Shown in pieces: positions 36,345 through 46,879 of a stretch of DNA of 64,000 nt (its first letter is position 1; every line of letters begins with the position of its first letter). The notes under the pieces were generated by a model that had not been told where the DNA came from, made no database searches, and saw only the letters and a program-made list of their open reading frames with translations. The stretch is from positions 1,984,001 through 2,048,000 of the forward strand of contig NZ_CP053084.1 in assembly GCF_013004065.1 (NCBI RefSeq), read 5' to 3'. The translations under genes were made by a program, and so were the position numbers. Origin of the DNA: Limnobacter sp. SAORIC-580 (lineage in GTDB: Bacteria; Pseudomonadota; Gammaproteobacteria; Burkholderiales; Burkholderiaceae_B).

Positions 36345-37049
36345 ATGAACAAAAAAGCTCTGGTGCTGTTTTCAGGTGGACAGGACAGCACTGTTTGCCT
36401 GGCCTGGGCACTGTCCAAATTCGACCATGTTGAGACAATTGGTTTTGATTATGGGCAACGCCACCGCATTGAACTGGAATGCCGTCTGACTGTATTGGAC
36501 AGAATCCGTGAGCAGTTTCCCGAATGGGCGCACAAACTTGGCGAAGACAGAGTGATTGACCTGAGCTGGCTGGGACAGATTTCCGATTGTGCACTGACGG
36601 AAGAGCGTGAGATCGAACTGAACGAGACAGGCTTGCCCAACACCTTTGTGCCGGGCCGCAATCTGGTGTTCTTTTTGATTTCATCGGCTGTGGCTTACCG
36701 CAGAGGTTTGTCTACCCTTGTAGGCGGCATGTGTCAAACCGATTTTTCGGGTTATCCCGATTGCCGTGAGGACACGCTGAAAGCCCTGCAAGTAGCCACC
36801 AACCTTGGCATGGCAAGCTCGTTCCGGTTTGAAACACCACTGATGTGGATCGACAAGACCGAAACTTTTCAGCTGGGCGAGCAGCTGGGCGGCAAAAAAT
36901 TGCTGGAAATTATTGTTCGCGACACCCACACCTGCTACACGGGCGACAGAAGCCACGAACATGAATGGGGGTTCGGTTGTGGTGAATGCCCGGCCTGCGA
37001 TTTGCGCAAACGTGGCTGGAAAAACTACATTTCACAACAGAATCAATAG
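36345..37049 (+). CDS. queC: 7-cyano-7-deazaguanine synthase QueC
   Basis: A 234-residue ATP-pyrophosphatase. The P-loop FSGGQDST is at about 9-16. The family motif [14 protein letters not shown] and the C-terminal zinc site [13 protein letters not shown] are present. QueC makes preQ0 for queuosine tRNA modification from 7-carboxy-7-deazaguanine. The length is normal. It stands alone; no other queuosine genes are next to it. A terminator before it and the tRNA promoter after it isolate its transcription. Confidence 0.95.
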   Translation: MNKKALVLFSGGQDSTVCLAWALSKFDHVETIGFDYGQRHRIELECRLTVLDRIREQFPEWAHKLGEDRVIDLSWLGQISDCALTEEREIELNETGLPNTFVPGRNLVFFLISSAVAYRRGLSTLVGGMCQTDFSGYPDCREDTLKALQVATNLGMASSFRFETPLMWIDKTETFQLGEQLGGKKLLEIIVRDTHTCYTGDRSHEHEWGFGCGECPACDLRKRGWKNYISQQNQ

Positions 37050-37151
37050 CTTGAAACAGAAAAGGGCAACACCGCCGAAAGCCGCAACAGGCTTGGGTTT
37101 GCACAACTTTTAAGCAAGCTGAAAATAAATGAAATTATTTTGCAAAAACGT

Positions 37152-37179
37152 TTGACACAAAAATTTTTCTTGCTATAAT
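37152..37179 (+). promoter_or_regulatory. Sigma-70 promoter of the tRNA cluster
   Basis: A perfect TTGACA (37152-37157) and TATAAT (37174-37179) with a 16-base spacer lie 34 bases upstream of tRNA-Gly. Both hexamers match consensus, as expected for stable-RNA genes. Confidence 0.85.
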
Positions 37180-37212
37180 TTCGTTCTCTCAACGACGTCA
37201 AGTTGTTGAAAT

Positions 37213-37288
<76 letters not shown>

Positions 37289-37295
37289 AATTCCT

Positions 37296-37326
37296 AAGGG
37301 GAAGTGATACACTTCCCCTTTTCTTT
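37296..37326 (+). terminator. Hairpin between tRNA-Gly and tRNA-Cys
   Basis: AAGGGGAAGTG (37296-37306) pairs perfectly with CACTTCCCCTT (37310-37320) around ATA, with TTCTTT after. An 11-bp stem with a mixed T-run; it may be a partial terminator or a processing signal. Confidence 0.6.
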
Positions 37327-37354
37327 GCCCGCCATATTTTGGTGGAACACCCTT

Positions 37355-37428
37355 GGCGGGGTGGCAGAGTGGTCATGCAGCGGACTGCAACTCCGTGTAC
37401 GCCGGTTCGATTCCGACCCCCGCCTCCA
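37355..37428 (+). tRNA. tRNA-Cys (GCA)
   Basis: A 74-base cloverleaf with encoded CCA. The acceptor GGCGGGG pairs with CCCCGCC, and the anticodon is GCA in CTGCAAC. Confidence 0.96.
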
Positions 37429-37444
37429 AGTTTTCAAGCCATCA

Positions 37445-37537
37445 GCCCGGGTGGTGAAATTGGTAGACACAACGGACTTAAAATCCGTCGCTTACCGTAA
37501 AAGGGGCGTACCGGTTCGATTCCGGTCCCGGGCACCA
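37445..37537 (+). tRNA. tRNA-Leu (TAA)
   Basis: A 93-base class II tRNA with encoded CCA. The acceptor GCCCGGG pairs with CCCGGGC. The anticodon is TAA in CTTAAAA, and a long variable arm follows, as expected for Leu. Confidence 0.97.
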
Positions 37538-37613
37538 CAGGCAACACTCTTCACACAAACAATCGCGCGTACAATAGCGCATTGCGTCTAGAACTACCTC
37601 AAAGAACAACACC

Positions 37614-39689
37614 GTGACTCGCCGAATTCTTGTTACCTCTGCCTTGCCGTATGCCAACGGTGCCATTCACCTGGGCCACTTGGTCGAATACATTCAGACC
37701 GATATCTGGGTTCGGTTCCAGAAAATGCAAAGCAACGAGGTGTACTACGTGTGTGCCGATGACACCCACGGCACTCCAGTCATGTTGCGTGCGCAAGCCG
37801 AGGGCATCAGCCCCGAAGAATTGATTGCTCGAGTCAGCACAGAACACCAACGCGACTTTGCCAGCTTCCATGTGGGCTTTGACAACTACTATTCCACCAA
37901 CGCACCCGAGAACAAAGCCCATTGCGAGACCATTTACACGCGCTTGCGTGATGCGGGTTTGATCCAAACCCGTTCGGTTGAACAGTTCTACGATCCAGTC
38001 AAGGAAATGTTTTTGCCCGATCGCTTTATCAAGGGCGAGTGTCCAAAGTGCGGTGCGAAAGACCAATACGGTGATTCATGCGAGGTGTGCGGTGCCACCT
38101 ATCAGCCCACTGAGCTGAAAAACGCCTACTCCACAGTGTCTGGTGCTGCCCCTGTGCGCAAAAGCTCCGACCATTACTTCTTCAAGCTTTCAGACCCGCG
38201 CTGTGAAAATTTCCTTCGCCAATGGACTCAAAGCGAAGGCCGCCTGCAGGTGGAAGCCAGCCGCAAAATGCAGGAATGGTTGGGTGAAGAAGGCAGCGGC
38301 AAACTGGCCGACTGGGACATTTCCCGCGACGCACCCTACTTCGGTTTCGAAATTCCAGATGCGCCCGGCAAATATTTCTACGTGTGGCTGGATGCACCTG
38401 TAGGCTATTTCGCCAGCTTCCAGAATCTGTGTGAACGAATCGGCTTGGACTATCAGGAATTTCTGAAAGCAGACACCAACACCGAGATGATTCACTTCAT
38501 CGGCAAAGACATTCTGTATTTCCACGCCCTGTTTTGGCCAGCGATGCTTCAGTTTGCCGGTTTGCGCACGCCCACCAAGGTGAATGCACACGGCTTTTTG
38601 ACAGTCGATGGCGCAAAAATGAGCAAAAGCCGCGGCACGTTTATTACCGCCGAAAGCTTCATTCAACAGGGCTTGAACCCGGAATGGCTGCGCTACTACT
38701 TTGCGGCCAAACTCAATTCCACCATGGAAGACCTGGACCTGAGTTTTTCAGATTTCACCGCCCGCGTGAACAGTGACCTGGTCGGCAAATACATCAATAT
38801 CGCAAGCCGAAGCGCGGGTTTTCTGGTGAAAAACTTCGAAGGCCGCGTACTTGATTCCGCCATGCAACACCCGCTGCTTGCAGACATTCGCGCACAGGCT
38901 GCCGCAATTGCTGCACATTACGACGAACGTGAATATGGCAAAGCCATTCGCGAAGTCATGGCCTGCGCCGACAAAGTGAATGCCTACGTGGATCAGGAAA
39001 AGCCATGGGAATTGGCCAAGAACCCGGACAAGCAAGCTGAATTGCAAACCGCTTGTTCGATTTGTCTTGAAGCGTTCCGCTTGCTGACACTTTATTTGAA
39101 ACCAGTGCTGCCAGTACTGGCCGGCAACGCCGAGAATATTTTGGGTGTCGCGCCAATGACCTGGGCCGATGTGAATACTCCGTTGAGCAGCGCGACACCT
39201 GTGCAGGCATTCAAACACCTGATGCAGCGCGTGGATCAAAAGCAAATCGACGCTTTGATAGACGCCAACAAACAATCTTTGGCGCCTACCTCAGCATCCC
39301 CTGTGAAAACCGCCGCCAAAAAATCTGCCACGTCAGTTGCAAGCACCGCGTCAGGCGAATACATCAGTATTGATGACTTCACCAAGATTGACCTACGAAT
39401 TGGTTTGGTGAAAGAGTGCAAGGCAGTGGAAGGCTCCACGAAATTACTTCAACTCACGGTCGATCTGGGCGAAGAAAAACCACGCAATATTTTTTCGGGT
39501 ATCGCTGCGCACTATCAGGCAGAGCAACTGACAGGGCAGTACGTTGTGGTGGTGGCCAACCTGGCACCACGCAAAATGAAATTTGGACTTTCTGAAGGCA
39601 TGGTGTTGTGTGCGGCATCGGATGACGACACCGCATTAAGCACCCTGACAGCGTTGGGCAAACTTACGCCAGGAATGAAAATCAGCTAA
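37614..39689 (+). CDS. metG: Methionyl-tRNA synthetase
   Basis: A 691-residue class I synthetase. HLGH is at 19-22 and KMSKS at about 334-338. The zinc knuckle [18 protein letters not shown] at about 143-160 has four Cys. The C-terminal tRNA-binding domain (about 590-691, [15 protein letters not shown]) also acts in dimerisation. A linker of about 20 residues rich in Ala, Ser, Thr and Lys precedes it. The start is GTG. It follows the tRNA cluster by 76 bases, and a SulP transporter follows 9 bases later. Confidence 0.97.
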   Translation: MTRRILVTSALPYANGAIHLGHLVEYIQTDIWVRFQKMQSNEVYYVCADDTHGTPVMLRAQAEGISPEELIARVSTEHQRDFASFHVGFDNYYSTNAPENKAHCETIYTRLRDAGLIQTRSVEQFYDPVKEMFLPDRFIKGECPKCGAKDQYGDSCEVCGATYQPTELKNAYSTVSGAAPVRKSSDHYFFKLSDPRCENFLRQWTQSEGRLQVEASRKMQEWLGEEGSGKLADWDISRDAPYFGFEIPDAPGKYFYVWLDAPVGYFASFQNLCERIGLDYQEFLKADTNTEMIHFIGKDILYFHALFWPAMLQFAGLRTPTKVNAHGFLTVDGAKMSKSRGTFITAESFIQQGLNPEWLRYYFAAKLNSTMEDLDLSFSDFTARVNSDLVGKYINIASRSAGFLVKNFEGRVLDSAMQHPLLADIRAQAAAIAAHYDEREYGKAIREVMACADKVNAYVDQEKPWELAKNPDKQAELQTACSICLEAFRLLTLYLKPVLPVLAGNAENILGVAPMTWADVNTPLSSATPVQAFKHLMQRVDQKQIDALIDANKQSLAPTSASPVKTAAKKSATSVASTASGEYISIDDFTKIDLRIGLVKECKAVEGSTKLLQLTVDLGEEKPRNIFSGIAAHYQAEQLTGQYVVVVANLAPRKMKFGLSEGMVLCAASDDDTALSTLTALGKLTPGMKIS

Positions 39690-39698
39690 AAGGAAAAC

Positions 39699-41405
39699 AT
39701 GGCCACCCCCCAGTTTCTGAAAACGCTCAAGCCATTCAAACCACGTATTGTGGACAGCTTGCAGGGATACAACTCCCAGCGTTTTTTGAAAGACCTGGGG
39801 GCAGGCATTACCGTAGGGGTAGTTGCGCTGCCGTTGGCCATGGCCTTCGCAATTGCCAGCGGGCTTGAGCCACAAACCGGCCTTTTCACCGCCATTGTGG
39901 CGGGCTTCATCATCTCCGCCTTTGGCGGATCCAGCGTTCAAATTGGCGGCCCTGCCGGTGCATTTATCGTGGTGGTGCTCGGCATCGTCAACCAATATGG
40001 CGTAGCCAACCTGATCGTTTGCACACTGATGGCTGGGGGGCTACTGTTCCTCATGGGCTTGACTGGCCTAGGAAGCCTGGTGCGACTCATACCGGTCAGC
40101 ATTGTGATCGGCTTTACCAACGGCATCGCGGTATTAATTGCACTGTCTCAAATCAAAGATTTCTTTGGTTTGAACATTGATGTGACCCAAGGCAATTTTT
40201 TTGAAAAGAACTGGGCCTTGCTGCAGGCTATTCCTGGCCTCAATTGGTCTGCATTCGCGCTTGCCAGCATAAGCCTCGCGTTCCTTTTCCTATGGCCCAA
40301 ATTGTTTGCTGTGCTCAGCAAAGAACACTCTGAAGGCACGTTTCCGAAAATTCTTCAAAGTGTTCCCGGCTCTGTGATATTGCTGGTTGCTGGCACCCTA
40401 GCTGCCTACATTCTTGGACTTGACATTGAAACCATCGGCAGCAAATTTGGCGAAATTCCACGCAGCCTTCCAACGTTGACCCTGCCGTCCATCGAGTTGG
40501 CCAGCGTTCAAACGCTAATTGGCCCCACCTTGACCATTGCATTTCTGTGCGCCATCGAATCGCTGTTGTGCGCGCGTGTGGCCGACGGCATTACCCATGA
40601 GAAACACGACCCCAACCAGGAATTGATGGCCCAAGGTTTGGCCAATATCGCCTCGCCCCTGTTCGGCGGCATGCCGGCCACGGGCACCATCGCCCGCACA
40701 GTCACCAATATCCGTTCAGGTGGAAACTCCCCTGTGGCCGGAATCATTCACGCATTGGTGCTGTTGATCATTATGCTGGTCGCCGCACCACTGGCGTTTC
40801 ACATTCCATTGGCAGTGCTCTCGGCCGTTTTGATGTTCGTGGCCTACAACATGGGTGAATGGCGTGAATTCCCAAAATTAAAGCAGTACACCACCGTGTA
40901 CAGGGTCATCATGTTGGCCACTTTCCTTCTCACAGTGATTGTCGACCTTACGGTTGCAGTTCAGGTGGGCTTGGTATTGGCAGGCGTATTTTTTATCTAC
41001 CGGGTTTCAACTCTCACAGAATTCATTCCGGTTTACCTGAAAGACGAAGACAGGGCACGAGGAATTGCGGCCTATAAAATTTATGGCTCCCTGTTTTTTG
41101 CAGTGGTGGGGAAAATTGAAAACCTGATTCTGAACACCGGAAAATCGACCAAAATATTGATTCTCGACCTTCACCAAACCATTTCAATTGACACCACCGC
41201 GCTGGAATGCCTAGAGGAATTAAATTCGGAACTGCAGCGTGCGGGCCATACACTGATATTTTGCGGCCTGAACAGTCAAGCCTTGTCCCTGTTCAAACGC
41301 AGTGGTTTTGCGGCCCAGCTCCAAACTTGGCAAATACAGGATGACTTTTCCGCGGCAATGGCACACGCCCAAGCAATTTCCGTCGAGGATCAGGCTGGCG
41401 CCTGA
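39699..41405 (+). CDS. SulP family anion transporter
   Basis: A 568-residue transporter with about 10-14 membrane helices (residues 25-430) and a C-terminal STAS domain (about 440-550, ILDLHQTISIDTTALECLEEL). The SulP signature LPLAMAFAIASGLEPQTGLFTAIVAGF is near the N-terminus. Substrates in the family are sulfate, bicarbonate or dicarboxylates; sequence does not decide here. AAAGGAAAA precedes the ATG. It may be read together with metG. Confidence 0.92.
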   Translation: MATPQFLKTLKPFKPRIVDSLQGYNSQRFLKDLGAGITVGVVALPLAMAFAIASGLEPQTGLFTAIVAGFIISAFGGSSVQIGGPAGAFIVVVLGIVNQYGVANLIVCTLMAGGLLFLMGLTGLGSLVRLIPVSIVIGFTNGIAVLIALSQIKDFFGLNIDVTQGNFFEKNWALLQAIPGLNWSAFALASISLAFLFLWPKLFAVLSKEHSEGTFPKILQSVPGSVILLVAGTLAAYILGLDIETIGSKFGEIPRSLPTLTLPSIELASVQTLIGPTLTIAFLCAIESLLCARVADGITHEKHDPNQELMAQGLANIASPLFGGMPATGTIARTVTNIRSGGNSPVAGIIHALVLLIIMLVAAPLAFHIPLAVLSAVLMFVAYNMGEWREFPKLKQYTTVYRVIMLATFLLTVIVDLTVAVQVGLVLAGVFFIYRVSTLTEFIPVYLKDEDRARGIAAYKIYGSLFFAVVGKIENLILNTGKSTKILILDLHQTISIDTTALECLEELNSELQRAGHTLIFCGLNSQALSLFKRSGFAAQLQTWQIQDDFSAAMAHAQAISVEDQAGA

Positions 41406-41449
41406 TAAAATAGAAAATATCCTTTTAAACCATTTATTGGCAAACCACC

Positions 41450-41632
41450 ATGCAATACGAATCTGAAGCCACCCAGTTTCTGGCTCAACTCAAAAATGAG
41501 CGCCCTCACCTGGAAAATGAGCAGCAAAAAGGCCGAGCTCTGTTGTGGGACAAACAACTGGACAAGAGGCTTCAAGAAGGCTTTAAGGAAGCCAAGGTTG
41601 CACAAAAACCCTATGTGTATCAAAGCAAATAA
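41450..41632 (+). CDS. DUF3460 family protein
   Basis: A 60-residue protein rich in Glu, Lys and Gln, mostly helical. The pattern ESEATQFLAQLKNERPHLENEQQKGRALLWDK and the PYVYQS end are those of DUF3460, a betaproteobacterial family often encoded just before scpA. Function is unknown. It lies 12 bases before the scpA start, so the two are probably co-transcribed. Confidence 0.88.
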   Translation: MQYESEATQFLAQLKNERPHLENEQQKGRALLWDKQLDKRLQEGFKEAKVAQKPYVYQSK

Positions 41633-41644
41633 AGTGCAGCCACT

Positions 41645-42523
41645 TTGAGCAGCGAACTCGACGACATCAGCGTACTAAACCCCAACGACAGCACCCCCAA
41701 CACGGTGGATGGTGTGGGTTTGGCCCGTCTGTATGGCGCACCGCTGTTCAACATGCCCAAAGACCTGTACATACCACCAGACGCACTGGAGGTGTTTCTG
41801 GAGGCTTTTGAAGGCCCGCTGGATTTGCTGCTTTACCTGATCCGCAAGCAAAACTTCAATATTCTAGACATTCCCATGGCGGAACTGACCCGCCAGTACC
41901 TCACCTACATTGAAGAAATTCGTACCCGCAACCTTGAGTTGGCTGCTGAATACCTGCTCATGGCCGCCATGCTGATCGAGATCAAATCTCGAATGCTGTT
42001 GCCCGTGATTCCCAAAGACGGTGAAGAAGAAGCGGAAGACCCGCGCGCCGAGCTGGCTCGCCGGCTGATTGAATACGAACAAATGAAGCTGGCAGCCCAG
42101 GAGCTCGACAAGGTGCCTTTGGTGGGCCGGGATTTCTGGATTGCTCACGCCTTCCACGACCCAAATACTGTTGAACGTTTTCCTGATGTAAACCCAGAAG
42201 AACTGCGTGATGCCTGGCAGGCAATTTTGCGTCGCGCATCCCTGGTGAAGGCGCACACAATCTCTCGAGAAGAATTGTCGGTGCGTGAGCACATGACCAT
42301 GATTTTGCGTCGTCTTCAAACCCAAAAGTTCGTTGAGTTTTTCGACATGTTCGACATTGAACGTGGCGTACCTGTGGTGGTGGTCAACTTCATCGCCATG
42401 CTGGAGTTGACGCGCGAAGGCCTGGTGAAAGTAACTCAAGCAGAGCCATTTGCACCAATCTACGTGCGACTGGGTTACGAAGCAACGGGCGGCACTGGGG
42501 CAGACAGCATCGTTCCGGCATAG
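41645..42523 (+). CDS. scpA: Segregation and condensation protein A
   Basis: A 292-residue kleisin. The N-terminal Smc-binding block LEAFEGPLDLLLYLIRKQNFNILDIP is intact, as is the C-terminal winged-helix region. With Smc and ScpB it condenses and segregates the chromosome. The start is TTG at 41645; the first ATG in frame would lose residues that betaproteobacterial homologues keep (TVDGVGLARLYGAPLF). No scpB is next to it. A long inverted-repeat element follows. Confidence 0.93.
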   Translation: MSSELDDISVLNPNDSTPNTVDGVGLARLYGAPLFNMPKDLYIPPDALEVFLEAFEGPLDLLLYLIRKQNFNILDIPMAELTRQYLTYIEEIRTRNLELAAEYLLMAAMLIEIKSRMLLPVIPKDGEEEAEDPRAELARRLIEYEQMKLAAQELDKVPLVGRDFWIAHAFHDPNTVERFPDVNPEELRDAWQAILRRASLVKAHTISREELSVREHMTMILRRLQTQKFVEFFDMFDIERGVPVVVVNFIAMLELTREGLVKVTQAEPFAPIYVRLGYEATGGTGADSIVPA

Positions 42524-42551
42524 GTCATCGGACAATATTTGTATGCTGAGC

Positions 42552-42790
42552 GACTTGCGAGCCTTAGCTGCGAGCAATGTGAGGTTTGGGTACTACACAG
42601 CCTTGCCGGCTTTGCAATACTTCCCGGCGGCTTCGCAGCGCGGGGCGGTTCCGCCAGGAACCGATGCGAAGATGCTTAAGCGTTTCGCATGTCCCAAGCC
42701 AGAGGCATCAAGCCGGATTGAGAAGTATTGCTGAGGCAAGGTGGTGTAGCACCGAAACCGCAAAGATCACTAGCCGCAAGCCAAATCAAA
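42552..42790. repeat. Long imperfect inverted-repeat element
   Basis: The 275-base gap between convergent scpA and dnaJ holds a large folded element. On the left, CTACAC (42593-42598), CCTTGCC (42601-42607) and GCAATACTTC (42614-42623) match on the right GTGTAG (42744-42749), GGCAAGG (42735-42741) and GAAGTATTGC (42722-42731), in the order of one long stem. Within the loop CGGTTCC-GCCA-GGAACCG (42646-42663) forms a perfect hairpin. TGCGAA at 42665-42670 can pair either with TTCGCA at 42632-42637 or with TTCGCA at 42684-42689, so two forms compete. I do not recognise a family. A miniature transposable element and a structured RNA are the two main readings. Confidence 0.75.
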
Positions 42791-42798
42791 CGGCTGGC

Positions 42799-43926
42799 TT
42801 AGCCGAAAAAGTCCTTTACCTTGTCCATCCAGCCCTTAGCCCTTGGTGAGTGCTTGTCACCATCGGCTGTACAAGACTGCTCAAACTCTTTCAGCAGTTC
42901 TTTTTGACGCTCAGACAAACGCACCGGTGTTTCCACCACAATGTGGCAGAACAAATCACCCGGGTAGGATGAACGCACACCCTTGATGCCCTTGCCACGC
43001 AAACGGAATGTTTTACCTGTTTGCGTACCTTCAGGAATATCAAATGACGCTTTACCTCCCAAAGTGGGCACCTCAATGGTGCCGCCCAACGCAGCAGCAG
43101 CAAATGAAACCGGCATCTCGCAATGCAAGTCATCACCATCACGCTGGAAAACTGCATGCTCTTTCAGGTGTACTTCCACGTACAAATCACCAGCGGGGCC
43201 ACCATTCACACCAGGCTCGCCCTTGCCACTCAAGCGAATGCGCATGCCATCGTCGATACCGGCGGGCACCTTCACTTCCAGGGTTTTATTGGTCTTCTTG
43301 CGACCCAAACCTTCACAGTCGTGGCATGGGTGCGGAATCATCTTGCCGGTGCCATGGCACTTCGGGCAGGTTTGCTGCACGCTGAAAAAACCCTGGGTCA
43401 TGCGCACAGCACCCGATCCACCACAGGTAGAACAGGTTTCAGGCTTGGTGCCCGGCTTGGCACCACTTCCAGAGCAAGTACCGCAGTTGTCCCACACCGG
43501 CACGCGGATTTGGGTATCAAAACCCTTGGCCGCCTGCTCCAGCGTAATTTCCATGTTGTATTTCAGGTCTGAACCACGGTACATCTGCGACTGGCGAGAA
43601 GCACCACCGCCTGCGCGGCCACCAAAAATATCACCAAAAATATCGCCGAAGGCATCTGAGAAATCCGAGAAGCCACCTGCACCGCCGCCACCCATATTGG
43701 GGTCCACACCCGCATGGCCGTGTCTGTCATAGGCCGCACGTTTCTTGGGGTCAGTCAACATCTCATAGGCTTCTTTGGCCTCCTTGAACTTGGCCTCCGC
43801 ATCCTTGCTGTCTGGGTTGCGGTCGGGGTGATACTTCATGGCCATTTTTCGATAGGCTTTTTTCAGCTCATCGTCCGTGGCATTTTTTTGTACACCCAAA
43901 ATCTCGTAGAAGTCCCGTTTTGCCAT
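42799..43926 (-). CDS. dnaJ: Chaperone DnaJ
   Basis: A 375-residue type I Hsp40. The J domain has HPD at 33-35. A Gly/Phe-rich stretch follows ([20 protein letters not shown]). The zinc region has four CxxCxGxG repeats ([32 protein letters not shown]). It delivers unfolded clients to DnaK and stimulates ATP hydrolysis. It is downstream of dnaK with a 145-base gap that contains a GCGAGGC/GCCTCGC hairpin (44038-44063) without a T-run. Confidence 0.97.
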   Translation of the reverse strand: MAKRDFYEILGVQKNATDDELKKAYRKMAMKYHPDRNPDSKDAEAKFKEAKEAYEMLTDPKKRAAYDRHGHAGVDPNMGGGGAGGFSDFSDAFGDIFGDIFGGRAGGGASRQSQMYRGSDLKYNMEITLEQAAKGFDTQIRVPVWDNCGTCSGSGAKPGTKPETCSTCGGSGAVRMTQGFFSVQQTCPKCHGTGKMIPHPCHDCEGLGRKKTNKTLEVKVPAGIDDGMRIRLSGKGEPGVNGGPAGDLYVEVHLKEHAVFQRDGDDLHCEMPVSFAAAALGGTIEVPTLGGKASFDIPEGTQTGKTFRLRGKGIKGVRSSYPGDLFCHIVVETPVRLSERQKELLKEFEQSCTADGDKHSPRAKGWMDKVKDFFG

Positions 43927-44071
43927 GTCAGTCTCAATTCATGCAGCCGTTCGCGAAACACTGCTTTTATTCGTACAAAAAGGGCTTCACTGAAAAACCG
44001 CAACATATGCAGCCAGCCAGTGTGCCCTTGGTTTTTGGCGAGGCACCCACAAAGGCGCCTCGCTGCCAACA

Positions 44072-46024
44072 TTACTTGTCTTTCACTTCCTTGAAGTCTG
44101 CATCTACTACATCGTCAGCATCGTCTTTCTTGGAAGAGGCCTGCTGCTCAGCACCACCTGGGTTTGCACCTGCCGCGGCTCCTTCTGCAGCTTGTTGGGC
44201 CTGCATGTCTGCGTACATCTTCTCGCCCAATTTCTGGGCTGACTCGGCCAATTCTTTGGTGCGTGCATCAATGGCGTCTTTGTCTTCGCCCTTGGCAGCT
44301 TCTTCCAAAGCCTTGCATGCCGCTTCAATCTTTTCTTTTTCACCAGCTTCCAGTTTGTCGCCATACTCGCCCAGCGACTTGCGGGTGCTATGCACCAGTG
44401 CATCTGCCTGGTTCTTGGCCTCCGCCAACTCACGGCGCTTGGCGTCATCGGCCGCATTGGCCTCGGCATCTTTCACCATTTTCTGGATCTCATCTTCACT
44501 CAAACCAGAGTTGGCCTTAATCACAATCTTGTTCTCTTTGCCGGTGCCTTTGTCTTTTGCAGACACATGCAAAATACCGTTGGCATCAATGTCAAAGGTC
44601 ACTTCAATCTGCGGCACGCCACGTGGCGCGGGTGGAATACCTTCCAGGTTAAATTCACCCAAACTCTTGTTGTCGTTGGCCATCTGGCGCTCACCTTGGA
44701 ACACCTTGATCGTTACGGCAGGCTGGTTGTCATCCGCGGTTGAAAACACTTGGCTGAACTTGGTCGGGATGGTCGTGTTTTTCTCGATCATCTTGGTCAT
44801 CACGCCGCCCATGGTTTCAATACCCAAAGACAACGGTGACACGTCCAGCAACAACACGTCTTTGCGATCACCACTCAATACGGAACCCTGAATTGCAGCA
44901 CCAGCAGCCACGGCCTCATCGGGGTTTACGTCTTTGCGAGGCTCTTTGCCAAAGAAGTTTTTAACCGCTTCCTGTACTTTGGGCATGCGGGTCATACCGC
45001 CGACCAAAATAATGTCGTCAATTTGTGAAGTGGACACACCTGCATCTTTCAAGGCCATTTTCATGGGCTCAACTGTGCGGGCAATCAGGTCTTCAACCAG
45101 CGCTTCCAGCTTGGAGCGGCTCAGCTTGGTGGTCAGGTGCACGGGTGCGCCGTTGGCCATCGCAATGTAGGGCTCGTTGATTTCAGTTTGCTGCGAGGAA
45201 GACAATTCAATTTTCGCACGCTCGGCGGCAGCCTTGATACGCTGCAAAGCGATTGGGTCTTTCGACAAATCAACGCCATTGTTCTTTTTGAACTCGTCGA
45301 TGATGTGGTCAATAATGCGCTGGTCAAAATCTTCACCGCCCAGGAAAGTGTCACCGTTGGTAGAGAGCACTTCAAACTGCTTCTCGCCGTCGATGTCGGC
45401 AATTTCAATGATCGACACGTCGAAGGTACCACCACCCAAGTCGTACACTGCAATTTTGCGGTCGCCCTTCTCGGCCTTGTCCATGCCAAAAGCCAAAGCG
45501 GCTGCGGTAGGTTCGTTAATGATGCGCTTTACGTCCAGGCCGGCAATACGGCCAGCGTCTTTCGTCGCCTGGCGCTGGCTGTCATTGAAATAAGCCGGCA
45601 CTGTAATCACGGCCTCGGTTACTTCTTCACCCAGATAGTCTTCCGCAGTTTTTTTCATCTTGCGCAACACTTCGGCAGAAACCTGAGGTGGTGCCAGCTT
45701 CTGGTCACGCACACCCACCCATGCATCGCCGTTGTCAGCTTTCATGATGGTGAATGGCATCATGTCGATGTCTTTCTGCACTTCGGCGTCTTCAAACTTG
45801 CGGCCAATCAAACGCTTTACCGCGTACAAGGTGTTCTTGGGGTTGGTCACAGCCTGGCGCTTGGCGGGTGCACCCACCAGAATTTCGCCATCTTCCATGT
45901 AGGCGATGATGGAAGGGGTTGTACGCGCACCTTCCGAGTTTTCGATCACTTTGTAACCACCGCCTTCAAATACCGCAACACAAGAATTGGTGGTACCCAA
46001 GTCAATGCCAATAATCTTTCCCAT
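44072..46024 (-). CDS. dnaK: Chaperone DnaK (Hsp70)
   Basis: A 650-residue Hsp70. The nucleotide-binding domain opens with [13 protein letters not shown] and includes [16 protein letters not shown]. The linker [16 protein letters not shown] leads into the peptide-binding domain. The C-terminal tail is Gly/Ala-rich and ends [16 protein letters not shown]. It sits between grpE and dnaJ on the minus strand and has its own heat-shock-type promoter in the 112-base gap after grpE. Confidence 0.98.
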   Translation of the reverse strand: MGKIIGIDLGTTNSCVAVFEGGGYKVIENSEGARTTPSIIAYMEDGEILVGAPAKRQAVTNPKNTLYAVKRLIGRKFEDAEVQKDIDMMPFTIMKADNGDAWVGVRDQKLAPPQVSAEVLRKMKKTAEDYLGEEVTEAVITVPAYFNDSQRQATKDAGRIAGLDVKRIINEPTAAALAFGMDKAEKGDRKIAVYDLGGGTFDVSIIEIADIDGEKQFEVLSTNGDTFLGGEDFDQRIIDHIIDEFKKNNGVDLSKDPIALQRIKAAAERAKIELSSSQQTEINEPYIAMANGAPVHLTTKLSRSKLEALVEDLIARTVEPMKMALKDAGVSTSQIDDIILVGGMTRMPKVQEAVKNFFGKEPRKDVNPDEAVAAGAAIQGSVLSGDRKDVLLLDVSPLSLGIETMGGVMTKMIEKNTTIPTKFSQVFSTADDNQPAVTIKVFQGERQMANDNKSLGEFNLEGIPPAPRGVPQIEVTFDIDANGILHVSAKDKGTGKENKIVIKANSGLSEDEIQKMVKDAEANAADDAKRRELAEAKNQADALVHSTRKSLGEYGDKLEAGEKEKIEAACKALEEAAKGEDKDAIDARTKELAESAQKLGEKMYADMQAQQAAEGAAAGANPGGAEQQASSKKDDADDVVDADFKEVKDK

Positions 46025-46070
46025 GAATTTCTCCGTGATTTCTAAATTCAGTAATATTCGGTTAAAGCTG

Positions 46071-46098
46071 ATATGGGGCTAAAGCCCTTCAGTTCAAG
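46071..46098 (-). promoter_or_regulatory. Sigma-32-type promoter of dnaK
   Basis: On the minus strand CTTGAA (46093-46098) is followed after 14 bases by CCCCATAT (46071-46078), a full match to the heat-shock consensus -10. It lies about 47 bases before the dnaK start. Confidence 0.85.
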
Positions 46099-46136
46099 GG
46101 GTTTTTCAACCCAGCTTCAAAAATTTATTGCGCCGC

Positions 46137-46736
46137 CTATTGTGCAACTGAGACCAAAGCGGGTCGCAACACACGGTCATTGATCAAATAACCCTTTTGC
46201 AACACCGCCACCACATGGTTGGGCGCAACAGCGGGCTCAACAGAGTCTCCCGGCACCATGGCCACCGCCTGGTGCTGGTTGGGATTAAACTTTTCGCCCA
46301 CGGGGTTAAGCACCATCACCCTGCCACGCTCAAATGCGGCTTCCAGCTGACGAAGGGTTGCAGCAACGCCGTCTTTCAATGCTTCCGGGGTCTGGTTTTC
46401 TACCGCCAGTGCCATTTCAAGACTGTCGCGAACCGGCACCAAGGATTCAGCAAACGATTCAATGGCGTACTTGTGTGCCTTGGCCACGTCTTCTTGCGTG
46501 CGACGACGAAGGTTTTCCATGTCAGCCGCCAGGCGCAAGTACACCTCCTTGGATTTCTCTACCTCATGGTGTGCATTTTCCAATGCCGCCTTCAGCACAG
46601 AGATTTCGTCTTGGGGCGCTTCTTGCTGAACAGCCTGTTCGGTCTCATTTTGGGTCTGCGCGCCTTGCTGCTGACCTTCTGGTGCCTGGGCAGACGTTTG
46701 TTCGTCCGTGGCCGGCTTTCCAGTGGGTTCTGACAT
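46137..46736 (-). CDS. grpE: Nucleotide exchange factor GrpE
   Basis: A 199-residue DnaK exchange factor. A disordered Gln/Glu-rich start (about 1-40) precedes the long coiled coil (about 45-95, [20 protein letters not shown]) and the beta domain with the signature [12 protein letters not shown]. It releases ADP from DnaK. The ATG at 46736 has GGAGGA 7 bases upstream and is preferred to an ATG 24 bases earlier. It has its own heat-shock-type promoter. Confidence 0.96.
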   Translation of the reverse strand: MSEPTGKPATDEQTSAQAPEGQQQGAQTQNETEQAVQQEAPQDEISVLKAALENAHHEVEKSKEVYLRLAADMENLRRRTQEDVAKAHKYAIESFAESLVPVRDSLEMALAVENQTPEALKDGVAATLRQLEAAFERGRVMVLNPVGEKFNPNQHQAVAMVPGDSVEPAVAPNHVVAVLQKGYLINDRVLRPALVSVAQ

Positions 46737-46802
46737 GTCTTTTCCTCCATTAAAATTCAAAAGAGGCGACAGGCCTTTACCGGTCGCCCCTACTCTTGGC
46801 GG

Positions 46803-46834
46803 TAAATGAGGGCTTGAACGCGAAATTCAAGCCC
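46803..46834 (-). promoter_or_regulatory. Sigma-32-type promoter of grpE within a hairpin
   Basis: On the minus strand CTTGAA (46826-46831) is followed after 13 bases by CCCTCATTTA (46803-46812), close to the heat-shock consensus. The same bases form a perfect 9-bp stem, GGGCTTGAA with TTCAAGCCC (46810-46834), which could also end hemH transcription. Confidence 0.7.
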
Positions 46835-46879
46835 ACAAAGTAAAAATACGCAGAATTACGCTGAATTGTTGGCAGAAAC

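Noticed and set aside
42450..42734. A 94-codon plus-strand frame over the end of scpA and the inverted-repeat element
   Set aside because: Its composition looks random, it overlaps scpA out of frame, and the repeat structure explains the bases better.
42552..42790. Retron msr-msd or group II intron fragment
   Set aside because: No reverse transcriptase or maturase gene is nearby and I see no domain V-like hairpin; the pairing alone does not support it.
45137..46045. A 302-codon frame antisense to dnaK
   Set aside because: Shadow of a highly conserved gene; no ribosome site and no plausible domains.
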